Source of the DNA: CAWCBG01 sp963793845
GTDB taxonomy: Bacteria; Acidobacteriota; Terriglobia; Terriglobales; Acidobacteriaceae
Direction of reading: 5' to 3'
Assembly: GCA_963793845.1 (NCBI GenBank)
Contig: CAWCBG010000014.1
Location: 1,240,001 to 1,304,000 of the forward strand
DNA: 64,000 bases
Below the pieces are notes generated by a model that was given only the letters and a program-made list of their open reading frames with translations, had not been told where the DNA came from and did not search any database. The position numbers and the translations under genes were made by a program. Shown here in pieces: positions 50,392 to 59,427 of the stretch (its first letter is position 1; each line of letters begins with the position of its first letter).

Positions 50392-53300
50392 CTAAGTCAG
50401 CGAAGCCTTCTTGGGCGTGACCTTGATGATCTGCTGTAATGTCACGGGCCAGCCTTGATAAAGACGCTTGGCCAGCACGCTGGCGGTCTTGACGATATGT
50501 TGCTCGAGCAGCGTTCGAACCAGGGTTTGCTGCTTGTAGTCGCAATCGTCGAGTAATTCCAGCTCGACAAAGTCTGAATGATATTTCTGTTCCTCCGAGA
50601 ATTTGCCGAGAGGATCCCACAGATAGGCTACGCCGCCGGTCATGCCTGCGCCAAAGTTCGTGCCTGTCGGTCCCAGGATCAGGACTGTGCCTCCGGTCAT
50701 ATATTCGCAGCCGTGATCTCCGACTCCTTCGACCACCGCAGTTGCGCCCGAGTTGCGGATCGCAAAGCGCTCGCCCGACTTGCCGGCGGCAAAGAGAAAT
50801 CCGCTGGTGGCTCCGTAGAGCGCAACATTGCCCAGAATCACTTCCGGCGACTCCGAGTTGATCAGCTTTCCCTGCGAACGAATTACGATTTCGCCGCCGG
50901 AAAGCCCCTTGCCCACGAAGTCGTTGGCTTGGCCGATCAGCTGCAGACGCATGCCCTTGGTCGCGAATGCGCCGAATGACTGCCCCGCCACGCCGCGCAT
51001 GCGGAAGTGCACATCGAAATCCAGGTCAGGTTGCTGCGTCCGCAGGAGCGCCAGCTCTCCAGCCAGCCGGGCACCGAGGCTTCGGTCCTGGTTGCGAACG
51101 TTGACGCTATACTCGAAGGGCTTACCCGCATTTACCGCACTAAGCGCGGGATTCACCCAAGCGTCGTCGACTGCCGGAGATTCTTCCGGCCGATGATTGC
51201 GCTGGCCCGTCCAATGCAACGGGCCCTCTCCCACCTGGGCCAGCATCGGACCCAGATCGAGCGAGCCATGATGGCGAACCTGCTCCAGCAAATCGGTTCG
51301 TCCAATGGCGGCGTCGAGCGAGGGCAGCCCAAGATCGGCCAGCAGACGTTGTAGGTCCTCGGCAATGTTGAGGAAAAACTTCACCACATGTTCGGGCTTG
51401 CCACGAAACTTCGCGCGCAATTCAGGCTTCTGTGTGGCAATTCCCGTGGGACATGTGTTCAGGTGGCACTGCCTCGCCATATCGCAGCCCAGCGCAACCA
51501 GCACTGCCGTGCCAAAGGAAAATTCGTCCGCGCCTAGCAACGCTCCTATGAGAATGTCTCGAGCGGTCGAGAGGCCGCCATCCACGCGCAGACGCACTCG
51601 CCCGCGCAGTCCGTTGAGCCGCAACACCTGCTGCGCTTCACTCAGGCCGAGTTCCCACGGATTACCGGCATGCTTGATGCTGCTGAGCGGCGAGGCGCCG
51701 GTTCCACCGTTATGCCCGGCGATGACGATGTAGTCGGCATAGGCCTTAGCGACGCCGGCGGCGACAGTTCCCACGCCACACTGGGACACCAGCTTCACAC
51801 CGACGGGAGCGCGAGGATTGACACGCTTCAGATCGTAGATCAGTTGCGAAAGGTCCTCGATGCTATAGATATCGTGGTGCGGCGGAGGACTGATCAGCGA
51901 GACTCCCGGCTGGGCATGGCGCAGCCGCGCGATCAACTCGCTGACTTTGTGTCCGGGAAGCTGCCCACCCTCGCCGGGCTTTGAGCCCTGCGCGATCTTG
52001 ATTTCCAGCTCTTCCGCATGCGCCAGGTATTGGGCGGTGACACCGAAGCGTCCCGACGCCACCTGCTTGATCTTGTTGTTGCGCGGCAGACCCCCCGGAG
52101 CGCTACCCGGCTCTGGCGTATATACCGCAGGATCCTCTCCGCCTTCGCCGGTGTTGGAGCGAGCTCCGAGTTCGTTCATCGCGATAGTGATAGTCTGATG
52201 CGCCTCGGGACTCAGCGAGCCTAGCGACATGGCGCTGGCGATGAAGCGGCGCACCAGACTGGTGGCCGGCTCAACCTGCTCCAGCGGCAGAGGCTGTGCC
52301 GCCGCCTTGATCTGCAGCAGATCGCGCAAGACCGCGGGTTCTCTCTCATCGACCGCGCGGGAATAGGCGACCCATGCTTCGGCAGGTGCGGCGGTTGCTG
52401 CTGCTTGTTGCGAAGCGCGCGCAGCGCCCACGGCGAGCTGCAACTGGCGGGTCCGTTGCGGCTCCCAGGTGTGCGGCTCGGCTCGATCATCGCGGCGGAA
52501 GCGAATCCAGCCATAATCGGGCAGCTCGGCGCCCTCCGGCTCCTCCGTCCAACTGCTTCGAATCGCAGCTTCGATCTCGCCGAAGCCGGCGCCTCCCAGC
52601 GGGGAAGGCGTGCCCGGGAAACACTGTGCGACCACATCTTCGGCCAGCCCGAGAATGTCAAACAGTTGCGCAGTTCGATAACTGTCAAGAACGGAGATGC
52701 CCATCTTGGACATCACCTTTGCCATCCCGACTTCCAGCGCCTTCAGCATGCGCTTTTCGCCATCTTCGCCGGCCAGTGTGCGAGCTGTTTGCAGGGCAAG
52801 CCAAGGACAGACCGCGCCGGCGCCGTAGCCGATAAGCACGGCGGCGTGATGTAGATCGCGACAATCACCTGCTTCGAGCGCCAGTCCAACCCGCGTGCGC
52901 AGCCCGGCTTTCATGAGCGCATGGTGAACGGCTCCGGTAGCCATCGCCATAGGTATTGGTAGCACCTGTGGGCGGGCTGTCCGGTCGGTCAGCAGCAGCA
53001 GGCGAACGCCGCCGCGCACCAGATCCACGGCGCGCCTTCCCAGGTCCTCGACGGCGCGCGAGAGAGAGTGCTCGTCCTCAAATGTGCAGTTGAGGGTCGC
53101 CAACGGAAGCTCGTCTTTCAGCGCATAGGTACGCTGATGCAAGGCTGCCATTTGTCCAAGCGACAGGAATGGCGACGGCAAGACCAGCCCTGGCAAAGGA
53201 GCGTGCTTGTCCAGCAGGTGCGGCCACGGTCCAAGCCGCGTGCGCAGCGAGACGACGCAGGACTCGCGCAGCGAATCGATGGCAGGGTTGGTGACTTGTG

Positions 53301-54798
53301 CGAACCTTTGACGGAAGAACCCATACAGCGACCGGGGCGCGCGCGCCAGGGCAGCGATGGGAGTATCGTCGCCCATCGACCAGATGGCGTCCTTGCTCTC
53401 CAGTGCCATGGGGCCGACCACCATCTTCACATCCTCGCGGGTATAGCCAAACCCACGCTGCAACTGAGTGATCTCGTCCTTGCCCAGAAGCGTGACCGTT
53501 TCCGCCACAGGCCGTAGCGGAATGTCGTCGATCAGGCTAGTGTAGGTCGAGAGCTCATCAAAATAGCGGTCGATTGCATCGGCGTGTCGCATAGTGCCGC
53601 GTTCCAGATCGAGGAGAATCATCTCGCCCGGGCCAAGACGGCCGCTGCGAACGATGGAGTCAGGATTCACGTCGGCCAGTCCAACTTCGGAGCCGGCAAC
53701 TAATAGTCCATCATCGGTGACGATGTAGCGGCAGGGCCGCAGGCCGTTGCGATCAAGTGCCGCCCCGATCAGGCGCCCATCGGTAAAGACCAGTGCCGAA
53801 GGCCCATCCCACGGTTCGATGCAGTCGGCGTGATAACGGAGAAACGCCGTTTCCTTCTTGCCGGACGCCGGCGGAACGAGCATGCGTATCGCCTCAGCAA
53901 CGTTGCGTCCATGTCTTGCCAGCAGCTCCGCTGTCTCGTCCAGACTCATGGAGTCCGAGGCCTCAGGGCTGAGCACTGGCTCACACTCCGGCGGAAGCGT
54001 CGCCCTGCGTGCCTCCATCTGGGCGCGATTGCCCGAGATGGTATTGATCTCGCCGTTGTGGGCTATCAGGCGCAAAGGTTGGGCGCGATGCCACGACGGC
54101 AGAACGTTGGTTGCGTAACGCTGATGAAACACCGCGAACGGAGTGACGTAGTCGGGGCTGGCCAGATCAGGGTAGAAGTCGTGAATCTTCCGTCCGGCAC
54201 ATAGCGCCTTGTAAACCAGCATCTTGGACGAAAGCGAACAGACATACGTCTGCTTTGCTGCACGCTCAAACGCCTTTCGGGCCAGGTAAAGACGATTCTC
54301 TATTTCTTCCGGCCCCCAGTTGGCGTCGGCATGAGTCGTGATCAGCGCCTGACGGATCATCGGGAGCGACGCCAGCGCCAGTTCTCCAAGCACATCGCAA
54401 GACAAAGGAACATCGCGCCAGCCCAGCCACTGCAGGCCTTGCGAGCACACGCACTGCATGAAGCGCAGCATTTCCTTGGTGGCAACGGCGGTATTTTGCG
54501 GCAGAAACAGCATGCCCACCGCGAGCTCCTGTTCCGGCAGCAACTGGATTCCCGAGTGCTGCAGCAGGAAAGAGCGAGGAACCCCCGTCATGATGCCAAC
54601 GCCATCGCTGCTTTTGCCGTCGGCGGCGATGGCCCCGCGATGAGCCAGGCGGCCCAGTGCAGTGACGGCCAGTCGGAGGATTTCGTGTGTGGGATTGCTG
54701 CGTAATGTGGCGACGAACCCGACTCCACAAGAGTCGTGGTCGAATTGCGGATCGACCAGATGCTGCCGCCGGAGATTGGAAGAAAACTTACGCCCCAT
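50392..54798 (-). CDS. gltB: Glutamate synthase, large (alpha) chain
   Basis: A 1468-aa ferredoxin/NADPH-type GltB. After a 23-residue propeptide the N-terminal glutaminase begins with the catalytic C24 in 'DHDSCGVGFVATL'. The FMN-binding synthase domain has 'ISPPPHHDIYSIEDLSQLIYDLKRVNPRAPVGVKLVSQCGVGTVAAGVAKAYADYIVIAGHNGGTGASPLSSIKHAG'. The 3Fe-4S cysteines are in 'CDMARQCHLNTCPTGIATQ'. The C-terminal beta-helix domain ends the protein. No gltD small subunit is adjacent. It supplies glutamate for transaminations such as those of IlvE. Confidence 0.95.
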   Translation of the reverse strand: MGRKFSSNLRRQHLVDPQFDHDSCGVGFVATLRSNPTHEILRLAVTALGRLAHRGAIAADGKSSDGVGIMTGVPRSFLLQHSGIQLLPEQELAVGMLFLPQNTAVATKEMLRFMQCVCSQGLQWLGWRDVPLSCDVLGELALASLPMIRQALITTHADANWGPEEIENRLYLARKAFERAAKQTYVCSLSSKMLVYKALCAGRKIHDFYPDLASPDYVTPFAVFHQRYATNVLPSWHRAQPLRLIAHNGEINTISGNRAQMEARRATLPPECEPVLSPEASDSMSLDETAELLARHGRNVAEAIRMLVPPASGKKETAFLRYHADCIEPWDGPSALVFTDGRLIGAALDRNGLRPCRYIVTDDGLLVAGSEVGLADVNPDSIVRSGRLGPGEMILLDLERGTMRHADAIDRYFDELSTYTSLIDDIPLRPVAETVTLLGKDEITQLQRGFGYTREDVKMVVGPMALESKDAIWSMGDDTPIAALARAPRSLYGFFRQRFAQVTNPAIDSLRESCVVSLRTRLGPWPHLLDKHAPLPGLVLPSPFLSLGQMAALHQRTYALKDELPLATLNCTFEDEHSLSRAVEDLGRRAVDLVRGGVRLLLLTDRTARPQVLPIPMAMATGAVHHALMKAGLRTRVGLALEAGDCRDLHHAAVLIGYGAGAVCPWLALQTARTLAGEDGEKRMLKALEVGMAKVMSKMGISVLDSYRTAQLFDILGLAEDVVAQCFPGTPSPLGGAGFGEIEAAIRSSWTEEPEGAELPDYGWIRFRRDDRAEPHTWEPQRTRQLQLAVGAARASQQAAATAAPAEAWVAYSRAVDEREPAVLRDLLQIKAAAQPLPLEQVEPATSLVRRFIASAMSLGSLSPEAHQTITIAMNELGARSNTGEGGEDPAVYTPEPGSAPGGLPRNNKIKQVASGRFGVTAQYLAHAEELEIKIAQGSKPGEGGQLPGHKVSELIARLRHAQPGVSLISPPPHHDIYSIEDLSQLIYDLKRVNPRAPVGVKLVSQCGVGTVAAGVAKAYADYIVIAGHNGGTGASPLSSIKHAGNPWELGLSEAQQVLRLNGLRGRVRLRVDGGLSTARDILIGALLGADEFSFGTAVLVALGCDMARQCHLNTCPTGIATQKPELRAKFRGKPEHVVKFFLNIAEDLQRLLADLGLPSLDAAIGRTDLLEQVRHHGSLDLGPMLAQVGEGPLHWTGQRNHRPEESPAVDDAWVNPALSAVNAGKPFEYSVNVRNQDRSLGARLAGELALLRTQQPDLDFDVHFRMRGVAGQSFGAFATKGMRLQLIGQANDFVGKGLSGGEIVIRSQGKLINSESPEVILGNVALYGATSGFLFAAGKSGERFAIRNSGATAVVEGVGDHGCEYMTGGTVLILGPTGTNFGAGMTGGVAYLWDPLGKFSEEQKYHSDFVELELLDDCDYKQQTLVRTLLEQHIVKTASVLAKRLYQGWPVTLQQIIKVTPKKASLT

Positions 54799-55032
54799 GA
54801 TCCACTATAAAGCGTATCGGCTTCGGATAGAAGTCAGAAAAAGGTGTCACGCAGATTTTCCCGCCGCCGGTCGATACACGAGCGGAAATAGCCAACGCCG
54901 TCACCAACTTAGACCAGCGAAACAAAATTGCTGTACACCACTGCTCCGAGGCCCTTTGACTGTCGAGTAATAACTTGCGCTCTAGTAATGCCCGGCTCCG
55001 TGCCGGGACATTTCTGTGGCACAGTAGAGAGA

Positions 55033-56298
55033 ATGGCCGAAGCTGACAGCTCCAGGCATGCCGGACGTATCGCGTTCACCTATCCCGATTTCGCCCTTTA
55101 CCAGTTGGCTCGGCTGTTTACGGTTGCCGGCTCGGAGATGCAGTCGGTCGCAGTTGGCTGGCAAGTGTATGAGATCACCAGGCGTCCGCTGGACCTCGGA
55201 CTGGTCGGGCTGGCGCAGTTTCTTCCCAGCATCCTGTTGTTTCTGGTGGGAGGGCACGCAGCCGATCGTTTCAATCGGCGGACGATCGTGGCTTTGTGCT
55301 ACTCGGGCATGGCGTTGTGCTCCGGGCTGCTGTTGTTGATCGCCGTGCGGGGCGGGCATTCAGTGCGGCCGATCTATGCGGTTCTGGTGTTAGTGGGAGT
55401 GGTGCGGTCCTTCCAGTTTCCCGCTGGCCAGTCGCTGGTTCCACAACTCGTACCGGAAAAGGATTTTTCCAACGCTGTGGCCTGGGGGGCGACCATCTTT
55501 CAAGGTGCGACGATCCTGGGGCCCGCGATCGGCGGACTAATCTATGCATGGTTTAACGGCCCAGCGGCGGTCTACGGGACGGCGATGGTGGCGTCCACGA
55601 TCGCCATGCTGGCGGTCACGCGGATCACCCCGAAAGTCGCGAAGCGGGTTCGCGAGCCGGCAAGTCTCTCTACGGTGCTGGCGGGCTTCGGTTACATCTG
55701 GCGGCAGAAGCTGGTTCTGGGAACTATTTCGCTCGATCTCTTCGCCGTTCTGCTGGGCGGTGCCGTTGCCCTTTTGCCCGTTTACGCGCGCGAGATTCTC
55801 AACACCGGACCGTGGGGGCTGGGTCTCCTGCGCAGTGCGCCGGGCGTGGGTGCTGCGGCAATGGCGGTCATGGTGGCGCATTGGCCGCTGCGGCGCCGGG
55901 CTGGCCTGACCATGTTGTGGTGCGTGGCCGGCTTCGGAGTCTTTACTATTCTGTTCGGAATCTCGCGTAGCCTGTGGCTCTCTCTGATCGCTCTCCTGCT
56001 GGTGGGGGCGACGGACATGGTCAGCGTCATCATCCGGGGAACCCTCGTGCAACTGGCCACGCCGGACGCTATGCGAGGCCGGGTGAGTGCCGTTAACTCG
56101 ATCTTTATCGGAGCCTCGAACGAGTTGGGCCAGTTCGAATCAGGGCTGACCGCGCATTGGTTTGGTACAGTGCCCGCCGTCGTGTTGGGAGGAGTTGGCA
56201 CTCTGGTGGTGATTGCAATATGGGCGTCGCTGTTCCCAGAACTACGGCATGCAGATCAACTGACGGTCGATGCCCTGATCGAGCACGAGACGCCTTGA
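55033..56298 (+). CDS. MFS transporter, EntS-like (MFS_3)
   Basis: A 421-aa major facilitator. Start ATG 55033 ('MAEADSSRHAG'); the frame from 54928 adds an unlikely leader. 'RLFTVAGSEMQSVAVGWQVYEITRRPLDLGLVGLAQFLPSILLFLVGGHAADRFNRRTIV' includes the loop 2-3 motif (G-x-x-x-D-R-x-x-R-R). 'PAGQSLVPQLVPEKDFSNAVAW' is characteristic of EntS-type exporters. 12 helices are expected. Substrate unknown. Confidence 0.85.
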   Translation: MAEADSSRHAGRIAFTYPDFALYQLARLFTVAGSEMQSVAVGWQVYEITRRPLDLGLVGLAQFLPSILLFLVGGHAADRFNRRTIVALCYSGMALCSGLLLLIAVRGGHSVRPIYAVLVLVGVVRSFQFPAGQSLVPQLVPEKDFSNAVAWGATIFQGATILGPAIGGLIYAWFNGPAAVYGTAMVASTIAMLAVTRITPKVAKRVREPASLSTVLAGFGYIWRQKLVLGTISLDLFAVLLGGAVALLPVYAREILNTGPWGLGLLRSAPGVGAAAMAVMVAHWPLRRRAGLTMLWCVAGFGVFTILFGISRSLWLSLIALLLVGATDMVSVIIRGTLVQLATPDAMRGRVSAVNSIFIGASNELGQFESGLTAHWFGTVPAVVLGGVGTLVVIAIWASLFPELRHADQLTVDALIEHETP

Positions 56299-56371
56299 CC
56301 ACCTCCGGAGCTTATTTCGCGACCCGCCTTCGCCACGACCTCTGTGTGCGCAATCGCAGGTTCGCCGAAGT

Positions 56372-56983
56372 GTGCAAGCTGGGACATGTCGAAAGTTACG
56401 GTGGCATGCCGGTCATCGTCTATCAGCCCCTCAGAGGATGGAGCGCAGCACGGGAATTTTCTGGACGCGAGTTATGCCGCAATTGTCAGCTCATCCCGAA
56501 TGGCGTCTGCGCCTGAACAAGGTTCACACTTCGGCGAAGCAGGCGCTGCCACGCAGCGAGCGCAGGTGGAGGGAACTTGATTCGTGTGTCAGTTCCGACG
56601 CCCTGCTGATGAACGTGTTTTGCTATCCCGGCGTGGCCGGAAGCTCAGCCGTCACGTCGTTGCTGGGGATTGATGGCGCTGCAGGCCCGCAGTTCGGCTT
56701 CAAAGCACGTGTGCCTCTTAACAATGGTTCGGCCGATCGCACCGAGGTGGATATGCGTTTCGGAGATCTCCTAGTCGAAGCCAAGCTGACCGAGTCGGAC
56801 TTCCAGACCAAGGACGCCGCAACTGTATTGCGCTATCGCGACCTGGAAGAGGTGTTTGAGCTCCGCATGCTGCCTCGCGTGATCGGTAAGCCGGGAGAGC
56901 GATCGGCAGCGCGCTCTGCCAGGCGCTTCCTCTGCTACCAGTTGATTCGCAATGTTCTGGCGGCCCACGCAAACCAGCTGTAG
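56372..56983 (+). CDS. PD-(D/E)XK nuclease-like protein, main fragment of a multiply frameshifted gene
   Basis: From about 56490 this frame reads a coherent protein: 'AHPEWRLRLNKVHTSAKQALP', 'SDALLMNVFCYPGV' and 'DRTEVDMRFGDLLVEAKLTESDFQ'. The last segment has the E...D...E-x-K arrangement of PD-(D/E)XK nucleases; the family may be the PGN_0703-type putative restriction endonucleases (uncertain). The N-terminus lies in two other frames: 'GHVESYGGMPVIVYQP' (to about 56428) and 'SEDGAQHGNFLDASYAAI' (to about 56485). The first may begin at TTG 56295, overlapping the MFS stop. Three shifts in 900 bp make this either a pseudogene or a badly sequenced gene. Confidence 0.5.
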   Translation: MQAGTCRKLRWHAGHRLSAPQRMERSTGIFWTRVMPQLSAHPEWRLRLNKVHTSAKQALPRSERRWRELDSCVSSDALLMNVFCYPGVAGSSAVTSLLGIDGAAGPQFGFKARVPLNNGSADRTEVDMRFGDLLVEAKLTESDFQTKDAATVLRYRDLEEVFELRMLPRVIGKPGERSAARSARRFLCYQLIRNVLAAHANQL

Positions 56984-57215
56984 CTTTTGTGTCCTGCTGG
57001 ATGCCCGCAGACCGGACCTGATCGAGAGCTGGTACGCGGTTATGCGTGCAGTTCGACCCGGTGATCTGCGCCTGCGTTGCAAGCTACTCACCTGGCAGGA
57101 GCTGTCCGCCATCCTCCCAGAAGAGGTTCAGATCTTTCTCGATCGCAAGTACGGTATCGCGCCGCCGGGAGTATCGCCGAGTCCAGCGCCGGGCGAAGGC
57201 ATAGACGAGATATAG
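56952..57215 (+). CDS. PD-(D/E)XK nuclease-like protein, C-terminal fragment
   Basis: It continues the preceding gene after a shift near 56975-56985: 'CSFCVLLDARRPDLIESWYAVMRAVRPGDLRLRCKLLTWQELSAILPEEVQIFLDRKYGI'. The apparent start overlaps the upstream frame and is not a real start. The Pro/Gly-rich tail ends at 57215. Confidence 0.5.
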   Translation: MFWRPTQTSCSFCVLLDARRPDLIESWYAVMRAVRPGDLRLRCKLLTWQELSAILPEEVQIFLDRKYGIAPPGVSPSPAPGEGIDEI

Positions 57216-57383
57216 CGAGGCGGGGTGTCGCAAGCCGCGCCCGTTCGGCGAGGTTATTTATGGCCCATTAGTGCTACTTATGCAATCCCGCACACTATTA
57301 GCAATTCTCAATGCCGCTGTGAAAAATTCTTATGATGCTCGACAGCGCCGATTCCGTTTCGGTATAACCCTACAACATTAGTC

Positions 57384-57530
57384 ATGACCTCGCACCCTGC
57401 AACTCGAACCAACTTGACGAATGCTGCTGACGTGCTCAGTGTTCGGCTAGCCGTGGTCCGACTGCGGATTCGACTTCTTACGCTCCCGGTACTCGGGATC
57501 GTAAACGTAGCCGGAGACAAGGCGGGGTAG
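57384..57530 (+). CDS. Candidate leader peptide of the ilv operon
   Basis: A 48-codon open frame with 17 Val/Leu/Ile codons, densest in the second half ('VLSVRLAVVRLRIRLLTLPVLGIV'). It ends at TAG 57528-57530, 23 bp before a strong terminator-type hairpin and 124 bp before ilvD. This is the layout of branched-chain attenuator leaders such as ilvL. No strong ribosome site is visible before ATG 57384. Expression is inferred. Confidence 0.55.
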   Translation: MTSHPATRTNLTNAADVLSVRLAVVRLRIRLLTLPVLGIVNVAGDKAG

Positions 57531-57553
57531 AGGCAGACAGACAACAGCAGGTT

Positions 57554-57600
57554 CTGAAAAGCCACTCACCCCCTCCAGAGGCAAGTGGCTTTTCAGCTTT
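57554..57600 (+). terminator. Candidate attenuator terminator upstream of ilvD
   Basis: Perfect 13-bp arms CTGAAAAGCCACT (57554-57566) and AGTGGCTTTTCAG (57584-57596) with a 17-nt loop, followed by CTTTT. It lies between the leader peptide and ilvD, so it would stop transcription before the operon unless relieved. Confidence 0.7.
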
Positions 57601-57654
57601 TAAGGGCCGTTTTCCCCTCCGGCAAGTCGGAGCAGCGGACGGTAAAAGGAGTTT

Positions 57655-59427
57655 ATGGACAGCGACCGTTGTAAGGCGCGCAGCAGTGCAATCACCGAAG
57701 GGCCCAGCCGGGCTCCTGCGCGCGCCATGTTCAAGGCAGTCGGCTTCAGCGACGAGGACCTCCGCAAGCCCATTATCGGCATTGCGAACACCTGGACCGA
57801 AGTCGGCCCTTGCAACTACCACCTGCGAGAAATTGCGGTGGCGGTGAAGGAGGGCGTTCGTGAGGCTGGCGGCACACCCATGGAGTTCAACACCATCGCC
57901 GTTTCCGACGGCATTACCATGGGCTCGGAAGGGATGCGGGCTTCGCTGGTGAGCCGCGAGGTGATCGCCGATTCCATCGAACTGGTGGCTCGCGGCCATA
58001 TGTTTGACGGCGTCATTGCTCTTTCCAGTTGCGACAAAACCATCCCCGGTACGGTTATGGCGCTGGCGAGGCTCGATGTTCCTTCGCTAATGCTTTATGG
58101 AGGCTCAATCGCGCCCGGCCATTATCAGGGGCATGACGTCACCATCCAGGATGTGTTCGAAGCGGTCGGGAAGTATGCCCAGGGCAAGATCAACGATGCC
58201 GAACTGAGCGAACTGGAGAGCGTTGCTTGTCCGGGCCCCGGCGCGTGTGGCGGACAGTTCACGGCCAATACCATGTCCACCGCGTGCGAGTTCCTGGGTA
58301 TTTCGCCCATGGGCAGCAACGCCGTTCCTGCCATGTCTCCCTTAAAGCTGGAGGTAGCGAAGAAGGCTGGCCAACTGGTCATGGACCTTCTGCGCCGCGA
58401 TATCCGGCCCTCGCACATCATTACCGAATCGGCGCTGCAAAATGCGCTTACGTGCGTCGCCGCTTCGGGCGGTTCGACCAACGCGGTGCTGCATTTGCCG
58501 GCGATTGCCAACGAATTGGGCCTGGAATTCTCCCTGGAGGAAGTTGACCGCATCTGTGCGCGGACTCCGCTGCTTTGCGATTTGAAGCCGGGCGGAAGGT
58601 TCGTGGCTACCGACTTCTTCCGCGCTGGAGGCACGCGGCTGCTGGGCAAATATCTCTCCGATGCCGGTTTGCTGCATGGCGAATGCATCACGGTCACGGG
58701 AAAGCCGATTGGCGACGAGGTTCGAAGTGCGCGGGAGACTCCGGGGCAGGAAGTCATCGTTCCGGTAGAAAAGGCGCTAAGCGTGAACGGAGGACTTGCC
58801 ATCCTGCATGGCAATCTTGCGTCCGAAGGTTGCGTGGTCAAGCTCGTCGGCCATCATCGCCGCGAGCATCGTGGTCCGGCGCGCGTCTTCGAGAGTGAAG
58901 AGCATGCGTTCGACGCGGTGCAGAATTCGCAGATCCGTCCCAATGATGTAATCGTCATCCGCAATGAAGGCCCGCGCGGCGGTCCTGGAATGCGCGAGAT
59001 GCTGGCGGTCACGGCGGCACTGGCGGCCACGCCGCTTAGCGAATCGGTGGCGCTGCTGACGGACGGCCGCTTCTCCGGAGCCACTCACGGCTTCATGATC
59101 GCGCACATTTCTCCCGAAGCCGCGGTTGGCGGGGCAATTGCGGCAGTGCGTGAAGGCGACACCATCGTCATCGACGTTGCGAATCGCAAGCTCCAACTGG
59201 ATATTTCCGACGCCGAGTTGGGGCGGCGCCTCGCACAGTGGTCTCCGCCTGAACCACGCTATCGCTCTGGCGTCTTCGCCAAGTACGCCAACAGCGTTTC
59301 ATCCGCGAGCTATGGGGCGGTGACCAACAAAGTGCAGAGCAGCGATTTCGCCGAAGGGCGCAACCCCGTCTCGCAGCTAACGGCATCCGCCGCCGTGGCA
59401 TTCGGAGGACCCATCACATGCGAATGA
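57655..59427 (+). CDS. ilvD: Dihydroxy-acid dehydratase
   Basis: Converts dihydroxy-isovalerate/methylvalerate to the 2-keto acids of valine and isoleucine. 590 aa. Fe-S cysteines are in 'ALSSCDKTIPGTVMALARL' and 'VACPGPGACGGQFTANTMSTACEFLG'. 'LTDGRFSGATHGFMIAHISPEAAVGG' carries the C-terminal substrate motif. Usual length is about 560 aa; the C-terminal extension 'SAVAFGGPITCE'-like tail is slightly long. It is the first gene of ilvDBNCE and overlaps ilvB by 10 bp. Confidence 0.95.
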   Translation: MDSDRCKARSSAITEGPSRAPARAMFKAVGFSDEDLRKPIIGIANTWTEVGPCNYHLREIAVAVKEGVREAGGTPMEFNTIAVSDGITMGSEGMRASLVSREVIADSIELVARGHMFDGVIALSSCDKTIPGTVMALARLDVPSLMLYGGSIAPGHYQGHDVTIQDVFEAVGKYAQGKINDAELSELESVACPGPGACGGQFTANTMSTACEFLGISPMGSNAVPAMSPLKLEVAKKAGQLVMDLLRRDIRPSHIITESALQNALTCVAASGGSTNAVLHLPAIANELGLEFSLEEVDRICARTPLLCDLKPGGRFVATDFFRAGGTRLLGKYLSDAGLLHGECITVTGKPIGDEVRSARETPGQEVIVPVEKALSVNGGLAILHGNLASEGCVVKLVGHHRREHRGPARVFESEEHAFDAVQNSQIRPNDVIVIRNEGPRGGPGMREMLAVTAALAATPLSESVALLTDGRFSGATHGFMIAHISPEAAVGGAIAAVREGDTIVIDVANRKLQLDISDAELGRRLAQWSPPEPRYRSGVFAKYANSVSSASYGAVTNKVQSSDFAEGRNPVSQLTASAAVAFGGPITCE

